Positions 39,686 to 48,102 of a DNA stretch of 64,000 nt are shown here, piece by piece (position 1 is the stretch's first letter; the number at the start of each line of letters is the position of its first letter). Position numbers and translations under genes: made by a program. The DNA comes from Rhizobium leguminosarum (GTDB taxonomy: Bacteria > Pseudomonadota > Alphaproteobacteria > Rhizobiales > Rhizobiaceae): NCBI RefSeq assembly GCF_001679785.1, contig NZ_CP016286.1, positions 3,590,001 to 3,654,000 on the forward strand. The letters run 5' to 3'. The notes under the pieces are model-generated. The model saw only the letters and a program-made list of their open reading frames with translations. It was not told the DNA's origin and searched no databases.

Positions 39686-39828
39686 CTCCCTCATTCCTGT
39701 GCTTGTCACAGGAATCCAGCCATCGCGCGTCCGCGCGGTGAATAACCAGATACAACCTTCAAAAGAGTCTCCCGCGCCCAAGGACTTGGTCGCGCTGGAT
39801 TCCTGTGACAAGCACAGGAATGAGGGAG
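39686..39828. repeat. Palindromic element with 35-bp perfect terminal inverted repeats
   Basis: Left arm 39686-39720 begins CTCCCTCATTCCTGTG; right arm 39794-39828 is its exact reverse complement. The 73-nt middle has no coding potential. Each arm also holds a small hairpin, CCTGTG-CTTGT-CACAGG. Total 143 bp. No clear target-site duplication is visible at the outer ends. It lies in the leader of the PduO gene. It resembles MITE-like or REP-type repeats. Confidence 0.85.
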
Positions 39829-39871
39829 GGTGGAATGACGTGGTCGCCCTTCCATCGACTGGCGGTGCCGT

Positions 39872-40450
39872 ATGGTGAAACTCAACAAGATCTACACGAA
39901 AACAGGCGATGACGGCACGACCGGGCTGGTGTCCGGCCCGCGTCGGCTCAAAGACGATCTGCGCGTCGAGGCCTACGGCACGATCGACGAGGCCAATTCC
40001 GCGATCGGCATGGCGCGGCTGCACACGGCCGGCTTGCCTGAACTCGACGCCATGCTGATGTCGATCCAGAACGACCTCTTCGATCTCGGCGCCGATCTCG
40101 CCACCCCCGACACTGGTGAGCCGCCGGCCTATGAGCCGCTGCGGATCGTCGAGACGCAAGTCGACCGCGTCGAGCGTGATATCGACCAGTTGAACTCCGG
40201 CCTGGAGCCGCTCAAATCCTTCATCCTGCCAGGCGGCAGCCTAGCTGCCGCCCATCTGCATCTTGCCCGCACGATTGCGCGCCGCGCCGAACGTCTGATG
40301 GTGTCGCTTGCCCGCACCGACGGCGAAATCGTCGGCGAGCCGGCGATGAAATATGTCAACCGGCTCTCCGATTTCCTCTTCGTCGCCGCACGTCATGCAA
40401 ATGACCGGGGCCATGCGGATGTGCTTTGGGTTCCGGGAAAAAACAGATAG
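39872..40450 (+). CDS. Cob(I)yrinic acid a,c-diamide adenosyltransferase, PduO type
   Basis: 192 residues. It transfers the adenosyl group of ATP to cob(I)alamin to make adenosylcobalamin, the cofactor of methylmalonyl-CoA mutase. The family start KIYTKTGDDGTTGLVSG holds the ATP-binding motif; also VEAYGTIDEANSAIG and RTIARRAERLMVSL. It precedes rhomboid, etfBA and the hydroxybutyryl-CoA dehydrogenase gene, a neighbourhood that suits propionate and branched-chain oxidation. A palindromic element lies 43 nt upstream. Confidence 0.95.
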   Translation: MVKLNKIYTKTGDDGTTGLVSGPRRLKDDLRVEAYGTIDEANSAIGMARLHTAGLPELDAMLMSIQNDLFDLGADLATPDTGEPPAYEPLRIVETQVDRVERDIDQLNSGLEPLKSFILPGGSLAAAHLHLARTIARRAERLMVSLARTDGEIVGEPAMKYVNRLSDFLFVAARHANDRGHADVLWVPGKNR

Positions 40451-40483
40451 GCTTGTCGCGATCACGATCGCCGAGGGGCCTTT

Positions 40484-41269
40484 ATGTTCATACCACTTCA
40501 CGATGCCAATACGCTGAAACATATCAAGGTTCAGTGGGTAACGCTCGCACTGATCGCGCTGAACTTCGCGGTCTGGCTTTTGACCAGCCTGGAGAGCGAG
40601 CAGGCAGCCCAGGCGACGACCGTCGGGCTCGGCTACATCCCGGCAATCGCCTTCGGCCACGCGGTGCTGGCGCAGGGGCTGGAAATCGTGCCGGAGCCGC
40701 TGACCTACCTAACCTATGCCTTCGTCCATACCGGCTTCTGGCATCTCGCCGGCAACATGATCTTCCTCTGGGTCTTCGGCGACAATGTCGAGGATGCCAT
40801 GGGGCATCTGCGCTTCCTGATCTTCTATTTCGTTTGCGCGGCCGCCGGCGCGCTCTGCCACGGCCTGCTGACGATGACCTCGGAAGCGCCGCTGGTCGGC
40901 GCATCGGGGGCGGTCTCCGGCGTCGTTGCCGCCTATGTCATGCTGCATCCGCGCGTCCGGGTCTGGGTGCTGGTGTTCTTCCGTGTGCCGCTACCCCTGC
41001 CGGCCTTCGTGCCGCTGCTTTTATGGATCGGACAGCAGTTCTTCATGCTGGCGATCGCACCTGACGGCGACGTTTCCTGGGGTGCGCATGTCGGCGGCAT
41101 CCTTGCCGGGGCTTTCCTGATCCTGGCGTTGCGCCGGCCTGGTGTGCCGCTCTTCGACCGGCAGATCGTCACGCCCCGCGCCGTCAGAAACGACCCGGGC
41201 GCCGGCCAGGCCATCGCGGCCGGCACGGACGGGCGGACGGCGCAGCGATTTCCCTGGGGCCGCCGCTGA
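40484..41269 (+). CDS. Rhomboid-family intramembrane serine protease
   Basis: 261 residues with six to seven membrane helices. The catalytic serine is in GASGAVSG (Ser141), paired with His202 (SWGAHVGGI); the conserved HxxxN segment is HLAGNMIF (His87, Asn91). It cleaves membrane-spanning substrates. The C-terminal tail (about 230-261) is polar and basic. It lies 33 nt after the PduO gene; the substrate is unknown. Confidence 0.95.
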   Translation: MFIPLHDANTLKHIKVQWVTLALIALNFAVWLLTSLESEQAAQATTVGLGYIPAIAFGHAVLAQGLEIVPEPLTYLTYAFVHTGFWHLAGNMIFLWVFGDNVEDAMGHLRFLIFYFVCAAAGALCHGLLTMTSEAPLVGASGAVSGVVAAYVMLHPRVRVWVLVFFRVPLPLPAFVPLLLWIGQQFFMLAIAPDGDVSWGAHVGGILAGAFLILALRRPGVPLFDRQIVTPRAVRNDPGAGQAIAAGTDGRTAQRFPWGRR

Positions 41270-41277
41270 CGACAATA

Positions 41278-41294
41278 TTGACGTGAACGTAAAC
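41278..41294 (+). promoter_or_regulatory. LiuR-like operator over the etfBA -35 box
   Basis: TTGACGTGAACGTAAAC has the ACGT-N2-ACGT core with near-symmetric flanks, like the MerR-family LiuR motif described for leucine/isovalerate oxidation genes (consensus about TTTACGTnnACGTAAA). It covers the -35 region, fitting repression. Match by eye. Confidence 0.5.
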
Positions 41295-41305
41295 ATCCAT
41301 ATATT
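41278..41305 (+). promoter_or_regulatory. Promoter of etfBA
   Basis: TTGACG (41278-41283), a 16-nt spacer, TATATT (41300-41305). The predicted leader to the etfB ATG is about 145 nt. Confidence 0.65.
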
Positions 41306-41455
41306 GCCGAGGCAAATCGCCTGCCGCCGTCATGGAAGCGTGGAATTTGGAGGAAAAGCGCGTATCCATGTCGCCATTCGACAATCGGAGCGGCGCTCGA
41401 ACGCGCATTTTCTAAAAAAGTCTCTGAAGCCAGTTTCTCCTGAAGGAAGGACCCC

Positions 41456-42205
41456 ATGAAAATTCTCGTCCCAGTCAAACGGGTTGTCGACTACAACGTG
41501 AAGATCCGGGTAAAGCCGGATGGCACGGGTGTCGAGCTTGCCAATGTGAAGATGTCGATGAACCCGTTCGACGAGATCTCGGTGGAAGAGGCGCTGCGGC
41601 TGAAGGAAGCCGGCAAGTGCGAGGAAGTGGTGGTCGTCTCGATCGGCCCGGCCAAGGCCGAGGAAACGCTGCGCACTGCACTTGCCATGGGCGCCGACCG
41701 GGCGATCCTGGTCGAGACAGACGATCAGATCGAGCCGCTCACCGTCGCCAAGATCTTGAAGGCTGTGGCCGATGCCGAACAGCCGGGGCTGATCATATCA
41801 GGCAAGCAGGCGATCGATGACGACAGCAACCAGACCGGCCAGATGCTGGCGGCACTGATGGGAATTGCCCAGGCGACCTTCGCCTCGAAGATCGAGATCG
41901 GGGATGGCAAGGCTCAGGTCACCCGCGAAGTCGATGGCGGCCTGCAGACGATCGAGATCAAGCTGCCGGCGGTCGTCACCACGGATCTGCGCTTGAACGA
42001 ACCGCGTTATGCCTCGCTGCCGAATATCATGAAGGCGAAGAAGAAGCCGCTCGACAAGAAGACGCCAAGCGATTTCGGCGTCGACACCACGCCGCGCCTC
42101 AAGGTGTTGAAGACCGAGGAGCCGTCCGGCCGCAAGGCCGGCGTCAAGGTCAAGTCGGTCGCCGAACTGATCGACAAGCTCAAAAACGAAGCCGGCGTGC
42201 TGTAA
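41456..42205 (+). CDS. etfB: Electron transfer flavoprotein subunit beta
   Basis: 249 residues, full length. With EtfA it forms the FAD- and AMP-containing carrier that takes electrons from acyl-CoA dehydrogenases to ETF-ubiquinone oxidoreductase. The family start [20 protein letters not shown] and the signature region [11 protein letters not shown] and [19 protein letters not shown] are present. Ribosome site GGAAGG precedes the ATG. It is 24 nt upstream of etfA. Confidence 0.97.
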   Translation: MKILVPVKRVVDYNVKIRVKPDGTGVELANVKMSMNPFDEISVEEALRLKEAGKCEEVVVVSIGPAKAEETLRTALAMGADRAILVETDDQIEPLTVAKILKAVADAEQPGLIISGKQAIDDDSNQTGQMLAALMGIAQATFASKIEIGDGKAQVTREVDGGLQTIEIKLPAVVTTDLRLNEPRYASLPNIMKAKKKPLDKKTPSDFGVDTTPRLKVLKTEEPSGRKAGVKVKSVAELIDKLKNEAGVL

Positions 42206-42229
42206 TCAGTTGGAACAGGAGCCATCATC

Positions 42230-43159
42230 ATGACCATTCTTCTTCTGGCTGACCACGACAATGCCAGCCTGTCCGACCAGACCGCCAAGGCGCTGACGGC
42301 AGCCGCAAAAATTGGCGGCGACGTGCATGTGCTGGTTGCCGGCAAGGCTGCCAAGCCCGCTGCCGATGCCGCCGCCAAGCTTTCCGGCGTCTCCAAGGTG
42401 CTGCTGGCCGAGAGCGACGAACTCGCCAACAATCTGGCCGAACCGCTGGCCGACCTGATCGTCTCGCTGGCCGGCAGCTACGACACGATCCTGTCTGCCG
42501 CCACCTCGGTCGGCAAGAATGTGCTGCCGCGCGTCGCTGCCCTGCTCGACGTCGCCCAGGTCTCGGAGATCATCGAGGTGATCTCGTCCGACACCTTCAA
42601 GCGGCCGATCTATGCCGGCAATGCCATTCAGACGGTACAGGCGAGCGATGCCAAGAAGGTGATCACCGTGCGCACCGCTTCCTTTGCCTCTACGCCGGAG
42701 GGAGGCTCGGCAACGATCGAGGCAATCCCGGCGGTTTCCGATCCGGGACTGTCGACCTTCGTCGGCGATGCGCTGTCGGCCTCCGACCGTCCGGAGCTGA
42801 CCTCTGCCAAGATCATCATCTCCGGCGGCCGGGCACTCGGCTCGGCGGAAAAGTTTAAGGAGGTCATCCTGCCGCTTGCCGACAAGCTCGGGGCCGCCGT
42901 CGGTGCATCCAGAGCTGCCGTCGATGCCGGTTATGCGCCGAACGACTGGCAGGTCGGCCAGACCGGCAAAGTCGTCGCTCCGCAGCTCTACATTGCCTGC
43001 GGCATATCAGGCGCCATCCAGCATCTGGCCGGCATGAAGGATTCGAAGGTCATCGTCGCCATCAACAAGGACGAAGAGGCGCCGATCTTCCAGGTCGCCG
43101 ACTACGGATTGGTTGCCGATCTCTTCGACGCCCTGCCGGAATTGCAAAAGGCGCTCTGA
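42230..43159 (+). CDS. etfA: Electron transfer flavoprotein subunit alpha
   Basis: 309 residues. It binds FAD; the C-terminal FAD-binding region has [20 protein letters not shown] and the conserved [16 protein letters not shown] and [13 protein letters not shown]. Forms the heterodimer with EtfB, directly upstream. Followed by a hairpin and then the 3-hydroxybutyryl-CoA dehydrogenase gene, so the three may act together in fatty-acid or polyhydroxybutyrate metabolism. Confidence 0.97.
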   Translation: MTILLLADHDNASLSDQTAKALTAAAKIGGDVHVLVAGKAAKPAADAAAKLSGVSKVLLAESDELANNLAEPLADLIVSLAGSYDTILSAATSVGKNVLPRVAALLDVAQVSEIIEVISSDTFKRPIYAGNAIQTVQASDAKKVITVRTASFASTPEGGSATIEAIPAVSDPGLSTFVGDALSASDRPELTSAKIIISGGRALGSAEKFKEVILPLADKLGAAVGASRAAVDAGYAPNDWQVGQTGKVVAPQLYIACGISGAIQHLAGMKDSKVIVAINKDEEAPIFQVADYGLVADLFDALPELQKAL

Positions 43160-43225
43160 CCGCGTCAAATGCTTTTCTTTCGCACTTGCGAATGACTGGA
43201 AAATTATCTTTTATCGGGCTACTAC

Positions 43226-43255
43226 TGCTGCCGGGCGATCCTTCGTCCGGCAGCA
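43226..43255 (+). other. Stable hairpin after etfA
   Basis: TGCTGCCGG (43226-43234) pairs with CCGGCAGCA (43247-43255). Inside, a G-T wobble and CGA/TCG continue the stem to a TCCT loop, about 13 bp in total. There is no T-run, so it may be a partial terminator or mRNA-stability element between etfA and the HBD gene. Confidence 0.6.
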
Positions 43256-43307
43256 TTGCTAGAAAAATGCGGCGGCGCGGGGGCGAATGCCGTGCGGGGG
43301 TTTGGAG

Positions 43308-44189
43308 ATGAATGCGGTGTTGAAGAATATTGGTATTATCGGTGCAGGTCAGATGGGCTGCGGCATCGCGCATGTTTCGGCCGCCGCAGGTTACAGGGTT
43401 CACATCTACGATCTCTCGCAGGACCGCATCGAATCCGGCCTTGCCACCATCAACGGCAACCTGGCCCGCCTGGTGACGAACGGCAAGATGACCGAAGAGG
43501 AACGCAAGTCGACCTTGTCGCTCATATCAGGCTCGTCCGATGTCAATGACCTCGCCCCTTCCGATCTCGTCATCGAGGCCGCCACCGAGGATGAAACGGT
43601 TAAGCGCAAGATCTATACCCAGGTCTGTCCGGTCCTGAAGCCGGAAGCGCTGCTTGCCACCAACACGTCTTCCCTTTCCATCACCCGGCTTGCTGCCGCC
43701 ACCGACCGCCCCGAACGCTTCATGGGCATACATTTCATGAACCCGGTGCCTGTCATGAAGCTGGTCGAACTGGTGCGCGGCATCGCGACCGACGAGAAGA
43801 CCTTTTCCGCCGCCAAGGAATTCGTCGGCACGCTGGAAAAGACCATCACCGTCGCCGAGGATTTCCCGGCCTTCATCGTCAACCGCATCCTGCTGCCGAT
43901 GATCAACGAAGCGATCTACACGCTCTATGAAGGCGTCGGCACGGTCGACGCCATCGATACGGCGATGAAGCTCGGCGCCAATCATCCGATGGGACCGCTG
44001 CAGCTTGCCGATTTCATCGGCCTCGACACCTGCCTCTCGATCATGCAGGTGCTGCATGACGGCCTGGCGGACTCGAAATATCGTCCTTGCCCGCTGCTGG
44101 TGAAATATGTCGAAGCCGGCTGGCTCGGACGCAAGTCCGGCCGCGGCTTCTATGACTATCGCGGTGAAGTACCGGTCCCGACGCGGTAG
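43308..44189 (+). CDS. 3-hydroxybutyryl-CoA dehydrogenase
   Basis: 293 residues from the ATG at 43308. It oxidises (S)-3-hydroxybutyryl-CoA to acetoacetyl-CoA with NAD(P), in fatty-acid, butanoate or PHB-related metabolism. The Rossmann motif is [17 protein letters not shown]. The catalytic region has [32 protein letters not shown] (His in the HFMNP motif) and the dimer domain [18 protein letters not shown]. It comes after etfBA, about 150 nt away, and converges on tlpA with 12 nt between stops. Confidence 0.96.
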   Translation: MNAVLKNIGIIGAGQMGCGIAHVSAAAGYRVHIYDLSQDRIESGLATINGNLARLVTNGKMTEEERKSTLSLISGSSDVNDLAPSDLVIEAATEDETVKRKIYTQVCPVLKPEALLATNTSSLSITRLAAATDRPERFMGIHFMNPVPVMKLVELVRGIATDEKTFSAAKEFVGTLEKTITVAEDFPAFIVNRILLPMINEAIYTLYEGVGTVDAIDTAMKLGANHPMGPLQLADFIGLDTCLSIMQVLHDGLADSKYRPCPLLVKYVEAGWLGRKSGRGFYDYRGEVPVPTR

Positions 44190-44201
44190 ACGCTCGCGGC
44201 T

Positions 44202-44864
44202 CTACGACCCGATCGCGCCCTTGATCAGCGCCTTGGCATCCTCGCTGTCCCAGGCAGCCGGCCCGTTCATCGCCGAAATCAGGCATCCCTTGTCATCGAT
44301 CAGCAGCGTCACCGGTAGCCCGAAAGCGAGGCCTTCCTTCTTCAGGCTGTTGAATACCGAAATCGTATTGTCGCGATAGAGCAGCAGCGCATCGACGCCG
44401 GTGTCCGCGAGGAAGGTCCTCGGCTTCTCGTCGTCGCCGGTATCGATATTGACCGGCACGACCTGGAATCGGTCGCTGCCCATCTCCTTCTCGAGCGCGT
44501 TCAGCGCCGGCATCTCCTCGCGGCAGGGGACGCACCATGTCGCCCAGAGATTGAGAAGCACGGTCTTGCCGGCGAAATGATCGAGCGTCAGCGGCTTGCC
44601 GTCCGGCCCGTTGAAAGAAATGGCGGTCAGCTTGCGCGGCTCATTGGCGGCGACCATGGCGGCCACCTGGCCTTTCATCAGCGGCGTAATGCCGGCGATG
44701 CGGTCTTTGGCGAGCTTGCATTCGGCCGACGCCGTTTCATCGCCGCCATTGCCAATCCCCGTCTCCTTCACGTATACCGCTGCCGCACCGGCAACGACAC
44801 CCGCAACGGCGGCCATCGCGATCCATTTCAGGGATGGCAGCCCGAGGGGTTTTCTTGTCGTCAT
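44202..44864 (-). CDS. tlpA: Thiol:disulfide interchange protein TlpA
   Basis: 220 residues from the ATG at 44864. An N-terminal membrane anchor (about 12-32) is followed by a periplasmic thioredoxin-like domain with the active site [11 protein letters not shown] (CVPC). TlpA reduces disulfides in the periplasm and is needed for cytochrome aa3 oxidase assembly in Bradyrhizobium (established knowledge of the family). It diverges from argH with 39 nt between starts, an arrangement common in alphaproteobacteria. Confidence 0.94.
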   Translation of the reverse strand: MTTRKPLGLPSLKWIAMAAVAGVVAGAAAVYVKETGIGNGGDETASAECKLAKDRIAGITPLMKGQVAAMVAANEPRKLTAISFNGPDGKPLTLDHFAGKTVLLNLWATWCVPCREEMPALNALEKEMGSDRFQVVPVNIDTGDDEKPRTFLADTGVDALLLYRDNTISVFNSLKKEGLAFGLPVTLLIDDKGCLISAMNGPAAWDSEDAKALIKGAIGS

Positions 44865-44903
44865 TTCATTCTCCAGGACATGCATTTCAAGGCGGGCACC
44901 TTC

Positions 44904-46307
44904 ATGGCCGACGACACCACGGACACCAAATCTTCCAACCAGATGTGGGGCGGCCGCTTCGCCTCCGGCCCGGACGCGATCATGGAGGAGATAAATGCCT
45001 CGATCGGTTTCGACAAGAAGCTATTCGCGCAGGATATCCGCGGTTCCATCGCCCATGCGACGATGCTCGCCCACCAGGGGATTATTTCCGGGAACGATAA
45101 GGACAAGATCGTTCACGGGCTAAACACGATCCTGTCAGAAATCGAAGGCGGCAATTTCGAATTCTCGCGTCAGCTCGAAGACATCCATATGAATATCGAG
45201 GCACGCTTGGCGACGCTGATCGGCCCGGCGGCCGGCCGGCTGCACACCGCCCGCTCGCGCAACGATCAGGTGGCGCTCGACTTCCGTCTCTGGGTGAAGG
45301 AAGAGCTGCAGAAGACCGAGCAGATGCTGACCGGCCTGATCGCGGCTTTCCTCGACCGCGCCGAAGAACATGCCGAAAGCGTCATGCCGGGCTTCACCCA
45401 TCTGCAGACAGCCCAGCCCGTTACCTTCGGCCATCACTGCATGGCCTATGTCGAAATGTTCGGCCGCGATCGCTCGCGCGTGCGCCACGCCATCGAGCAT
45501 CTGGATGAAAGTCCGATCGGTGCCGCCGCACTTGCCGGCACCGGCTATCCGATCGACCGCCACATGACGGCCAAGGCGCTCGGTTTCCGCGAGCCGACCC
45601 GCAACTCCATCGATACGGTCTCCGACCGCGATTTCGCCATCGAATTCCTGTCGATCGCAGCGATTGCGGGCATGCACCTGTCGCGTCTGGCAGAAGAGAT
45701 CGTCATCTGGTCAACCCCGCAATTCGGTTTCGTGCGCCTCTCCGACGCCTTCTCGACCGGCTCATCGATCATGCCCCAGAAGAAGAACCCGGATGCCGCC
45801 GAACTGGTACGCGCCAAGACCGGCCGCATCAATGGTTCGCTGGTGGCGCTGCTGACGATCATGAAGGGGCTGCCGCTCGCCTATTCCAAGGACATGCAGG
45901 AAGACAAGGAACAGGTCTTCGACGCCGCCGAGAGCCTGGAACTGGCAATTGCCGCCATGACCGGCATGGTGCGCGACATGACCGTCAACACCGCGCGCAT
46001 GAAGGCGGCGGCCGGCTCCGGCTATTCGACCGCGACCGATCTTGCCGACTGGCTGGTGCGCGAAGCGGGCCTCCCCTTCCGCGACGCCCATCACGTCACC
46101 GGCCGCGCCGTAGCACTCGCCGAAAGCAAGGGCTGTGACCTTGCCGAGCTGCCGCTCTCCGACCTGCAGGCGATCCATGCCGACATCACCGACAAGGTCT
46201 ACGACGTGCTGACGGTCGAAGCCTCGGTCGCCAGCCGCAAGAGCTTCGGCGGCACCGCGCCGTCCGAAGTGCGGAGGCAAATCGCCTTCTGGCGCGCCCG
46301 CAACTAA
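44904..46307 (+). CDS. argH: Argininosuccinate lyase
   Basis: 467 residues from the ATG at 44904 ([19 protein letters not shown]). It cleaves argininosuccinate to arginine and fumarate. The fumarase/aspartase superfamily signature [16 protein letters not shown] is exact, with [16 protein letters not shown] and the TGYPIDRHM segment. It is the last step of the pathway begun by argJ in this window. A small lipoprotein gene and lysA follow on the same strand. Confidence 0.97.
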   Translation: MADDTTDTKSSNQMWGGRFASGPDAIMEEINASIGFDKKLFAQDIRGSIAHATMLAHQGIISGNDKDKIVHGLNTILSEIEGGNFEFSRQLEDIHMNIEARLATLIGPAAGRLHTARSRNDQVALDFRLWVKEELQKTEQMLTGLIAAFLDRAEEHAESVMPGFTHLQTAQPVTFGHHCMAYVEMFGRDRSRVRHAIEHLDESPIGAAALAGTGYPIDRHMTAKALGFREPTRNSIDTVSDRDFAIEFLSIAAIAGMHLSRLAEEIVIWSTPQFGFVRLSDAFSTGSSIMPQKKNPDAAELVRAKTGRINGSLVALLTIMKGLPLAYSKDMQEDKEQVFDAAESLELAIAAMTGMVRDMTVNTARMKAAAGSGYSTATDLADWLVREAGLPFRDAHHVTGRAVALAESKGCDLAELPLSDLQAIHADITDKVYDVLTVEASVASRKSFGGTAPSEVRRQIAFWRARN

Positions 46308-46462
46308 GAGATACAAGGCGTGGCGAAAGGCCGCCGCGCCCTTCCTGTAGGCGCGGAAAGACCGCCCAACAATCAGGGTGCACAAGGCGGATAAACTTCG
46401 CTATGAAGATGTCCATCGTTCGATATGAATGATGCCACCATATGCCGCAGAAGAGGATATCC

Positions 46463-46657
46463 ATGCAGAAGAGCTTGCCGCACCTCGTCCGCCTGACGGC
46501 GGTTCTCGCCGTCATCGGCCTTGCCGTTGCCGGATGCGGGCGCAAGGGCGACCTCGATCCGCCGAGCGCTGCGGCAACCAAGGGAGGCGACGTTTCCAAG
46601 CCGACGAAACAGCCGGGAACCGTCGACAAGCCCTTCCTTCTCGATCCCCTTCTTTAA
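46463..46657 (+). CDS. Small lipoprotein, LptM/YifL-like
   Basis: 64 residues from the ATG at 46463; an earlier in-frame start exists at 46442. A signal peptide with lipobox ends at VAGC, so the mature lipoprotein starts at Cys (about residue 24) followed by GRKGDLDPPSAA. The CGRKGDLDPP start matches the LptM family, which helps mature the LPS translocon LptD in E. coli. The location between argH and lysA is the usual one in alphaproteobacteria. Confidence 0.88.
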   Translation: MQKSLPHLVRLTAVLAVIGLAVAGCGRKGDLDPPSAAATKGGDVSKPTKQPGTVDKPFLLDPLL

Positions 46658-46668
46658 GGCATAAGCCC

Positions 46669-47937
46669 GTGAACCATTTCGAGTACCGCGACGGCGTCCT
46701 TCATGCCGAGAACGTCCCCGTTCCCGAGATCGCCAAGGCGGTCGGCACGCCGTTCTACGTCTATTCCACCGCAACGCTGGAGCGCCACTACCGCGTCTTT
46801 TCGGAAGCTTTCGCCGACATGGACTCCATGGTCTGCTATGCGATGAAGGCGAATTCGAACCAGGCGGTGCTGAAGACGCTGGGCCGCCTCGGCGCCGGCA
46901 TCGACGTCGTCTCGGAGGGCGAGCTGCGCCGCGCGCTTGCCGCCGGCATTCCGCCAGACCGCATCATGTTCTCAGGTGTCGGCAAGACGCCATCGGAGAT
47001 GGATTTCGCTCTTGAAGCCGGCATCTACTGCTTCAACGTCGAATCCGAGCCCGAGCTCGAGATCCTCAACCAGCGCGCCGTCAGCGCGGGCAAGAAAGCG
47101 CCGGTCTCCTTCCGCATCAACCCTGATGTCGATGCGAAGACGCATTCCAAGATCTCGACCGGCAAGAAGGAAAACAAGTTCGGCATCTCCTGGGAGCGCG
47201 CCCGCGCCATCTATGCCCATGCCGCCAAGCTGCCGGGCATCGAGGTCACCGGCATCGACATGCATATCGGCAGCCAGATCACCGAGTTGCAGCCTTTCGA
47301 CGACGCCTTCAAACTGCTGCACGACCTTGTCGCGACGCTGCGCGCCGACGGCCACACCATCCATCACGTCGATATCGGCGGCGGCCTCGGCATCCCCTAC
47401 AAGGACGACAACAATCCGCCGCCGCTGCCGGATGCCTATGCGGCAATCGTCAAGAACCAGCTGCGCGGCCTGGACTGCAAGATCATCACCGAGCCCGGCC
47501 GCCTGATCGTCGGCAATGCCGGCATCCTCGTGACCGAAGTCCTTTATGTGAAGGATGGCGGCGAAAAGACCTTCGTCATCGTCGACGCCGCCATGAACGA
47601 TCTCATTCGCCCGACGCTTTACGAGGCCTATCACGAAATCCGCCCGGTAACGATTTCGGCGGCCAACGCGCCGCGCATCCGCGCCGATGTCGTCGGCCCC
47701 GTCTGCGAGACAGGCGATTATCTGGCACTTGACCGCGAGATGGCGATGCCGAAGCCCGGCGACCTCATGGCCGTCAGCACTGCCGGCGCCTACGGCGCGG
47801 TCCAGGCCGGCACTTATAACAGCCGCCTGCTGGTGGCCGAAGTTATGGTCAGAGGCAGCGATTTTCATACGATTCGCCCACGCAGAACCTATGCCGAACT
47901 GATCAGCCTTGACTCCGTTCCGGCCTGGCTCGACTGA
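46669..47937 (+). CDS. lysA: Diaminopimelate decarboxylase
   Basis: 422 residues from the GTG at 46669, which has AAGG 10 nt before it. PLP enzyme that converts meso-diaminopimelate to lysine. The PLP lysine is in CYAMKANSNQAVL, with the family motifs GVGKTPSEMDFAL, DIGGGLGIPYKDD, the glycine-rich phosphate loop and EPGRLIVGNAGILVTEVLY. It completes the pathway begun by lysC. It lies 11 nt after the lipoprotein gene, and TIGR02302 follows on the same strand after 165 nt. Confidence 0.97.
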   Translation: MNHFEYRDGVLHAENVPVPEIAKAVGTPFYVYSTATLERHYRVFSEAFADMDSMVCYAMKANSNQAVLKTLGRLGAGIDVVSEGELRRALAAGIPPDRIMFSGVGKTPSEMDFALEAGIYCFNVESEPELEILNQRAVSAGKKAPVSFRINPDVDAKTHSKISTGKKENKFGISWERARAIYAHAAKLPGIEVTGIDMHIGSQITELQPFDDAFKLLHDLVATLRADGHTIHHVDIGGGLGIPYKDDNNPPPLPDAYAAIVKNQLRGLDCKIITEPGRLIVGNAGILVTEVLYVKDGGEKTFVIVDAAMNDLIRPTLYEAYHEIRPVTISAANAPRIRADVVGPVCETGDYLALDREMAMPKPGDLMAVSTAGAYGAVQAGTYNSRLLVAEVMVRGSDFHTIRPRRTYAELISLDSVPAWLD

Positions 47938-48102
47938 ACAAGCCATCACTTTTTGGCGAATTAACGTGAAAAGCCGGTAATACCGGTCGCTCGCCCTCGC
48001 CTTCGCCACAAAGAGTGTTATCCTTTCGTTCATGAGCGTATTGCCCTGCAATCGCCGGAAGCGCCCTCTGTTCCAGAACGCCAGATCGCGGAGACCGGAC
48101 CG

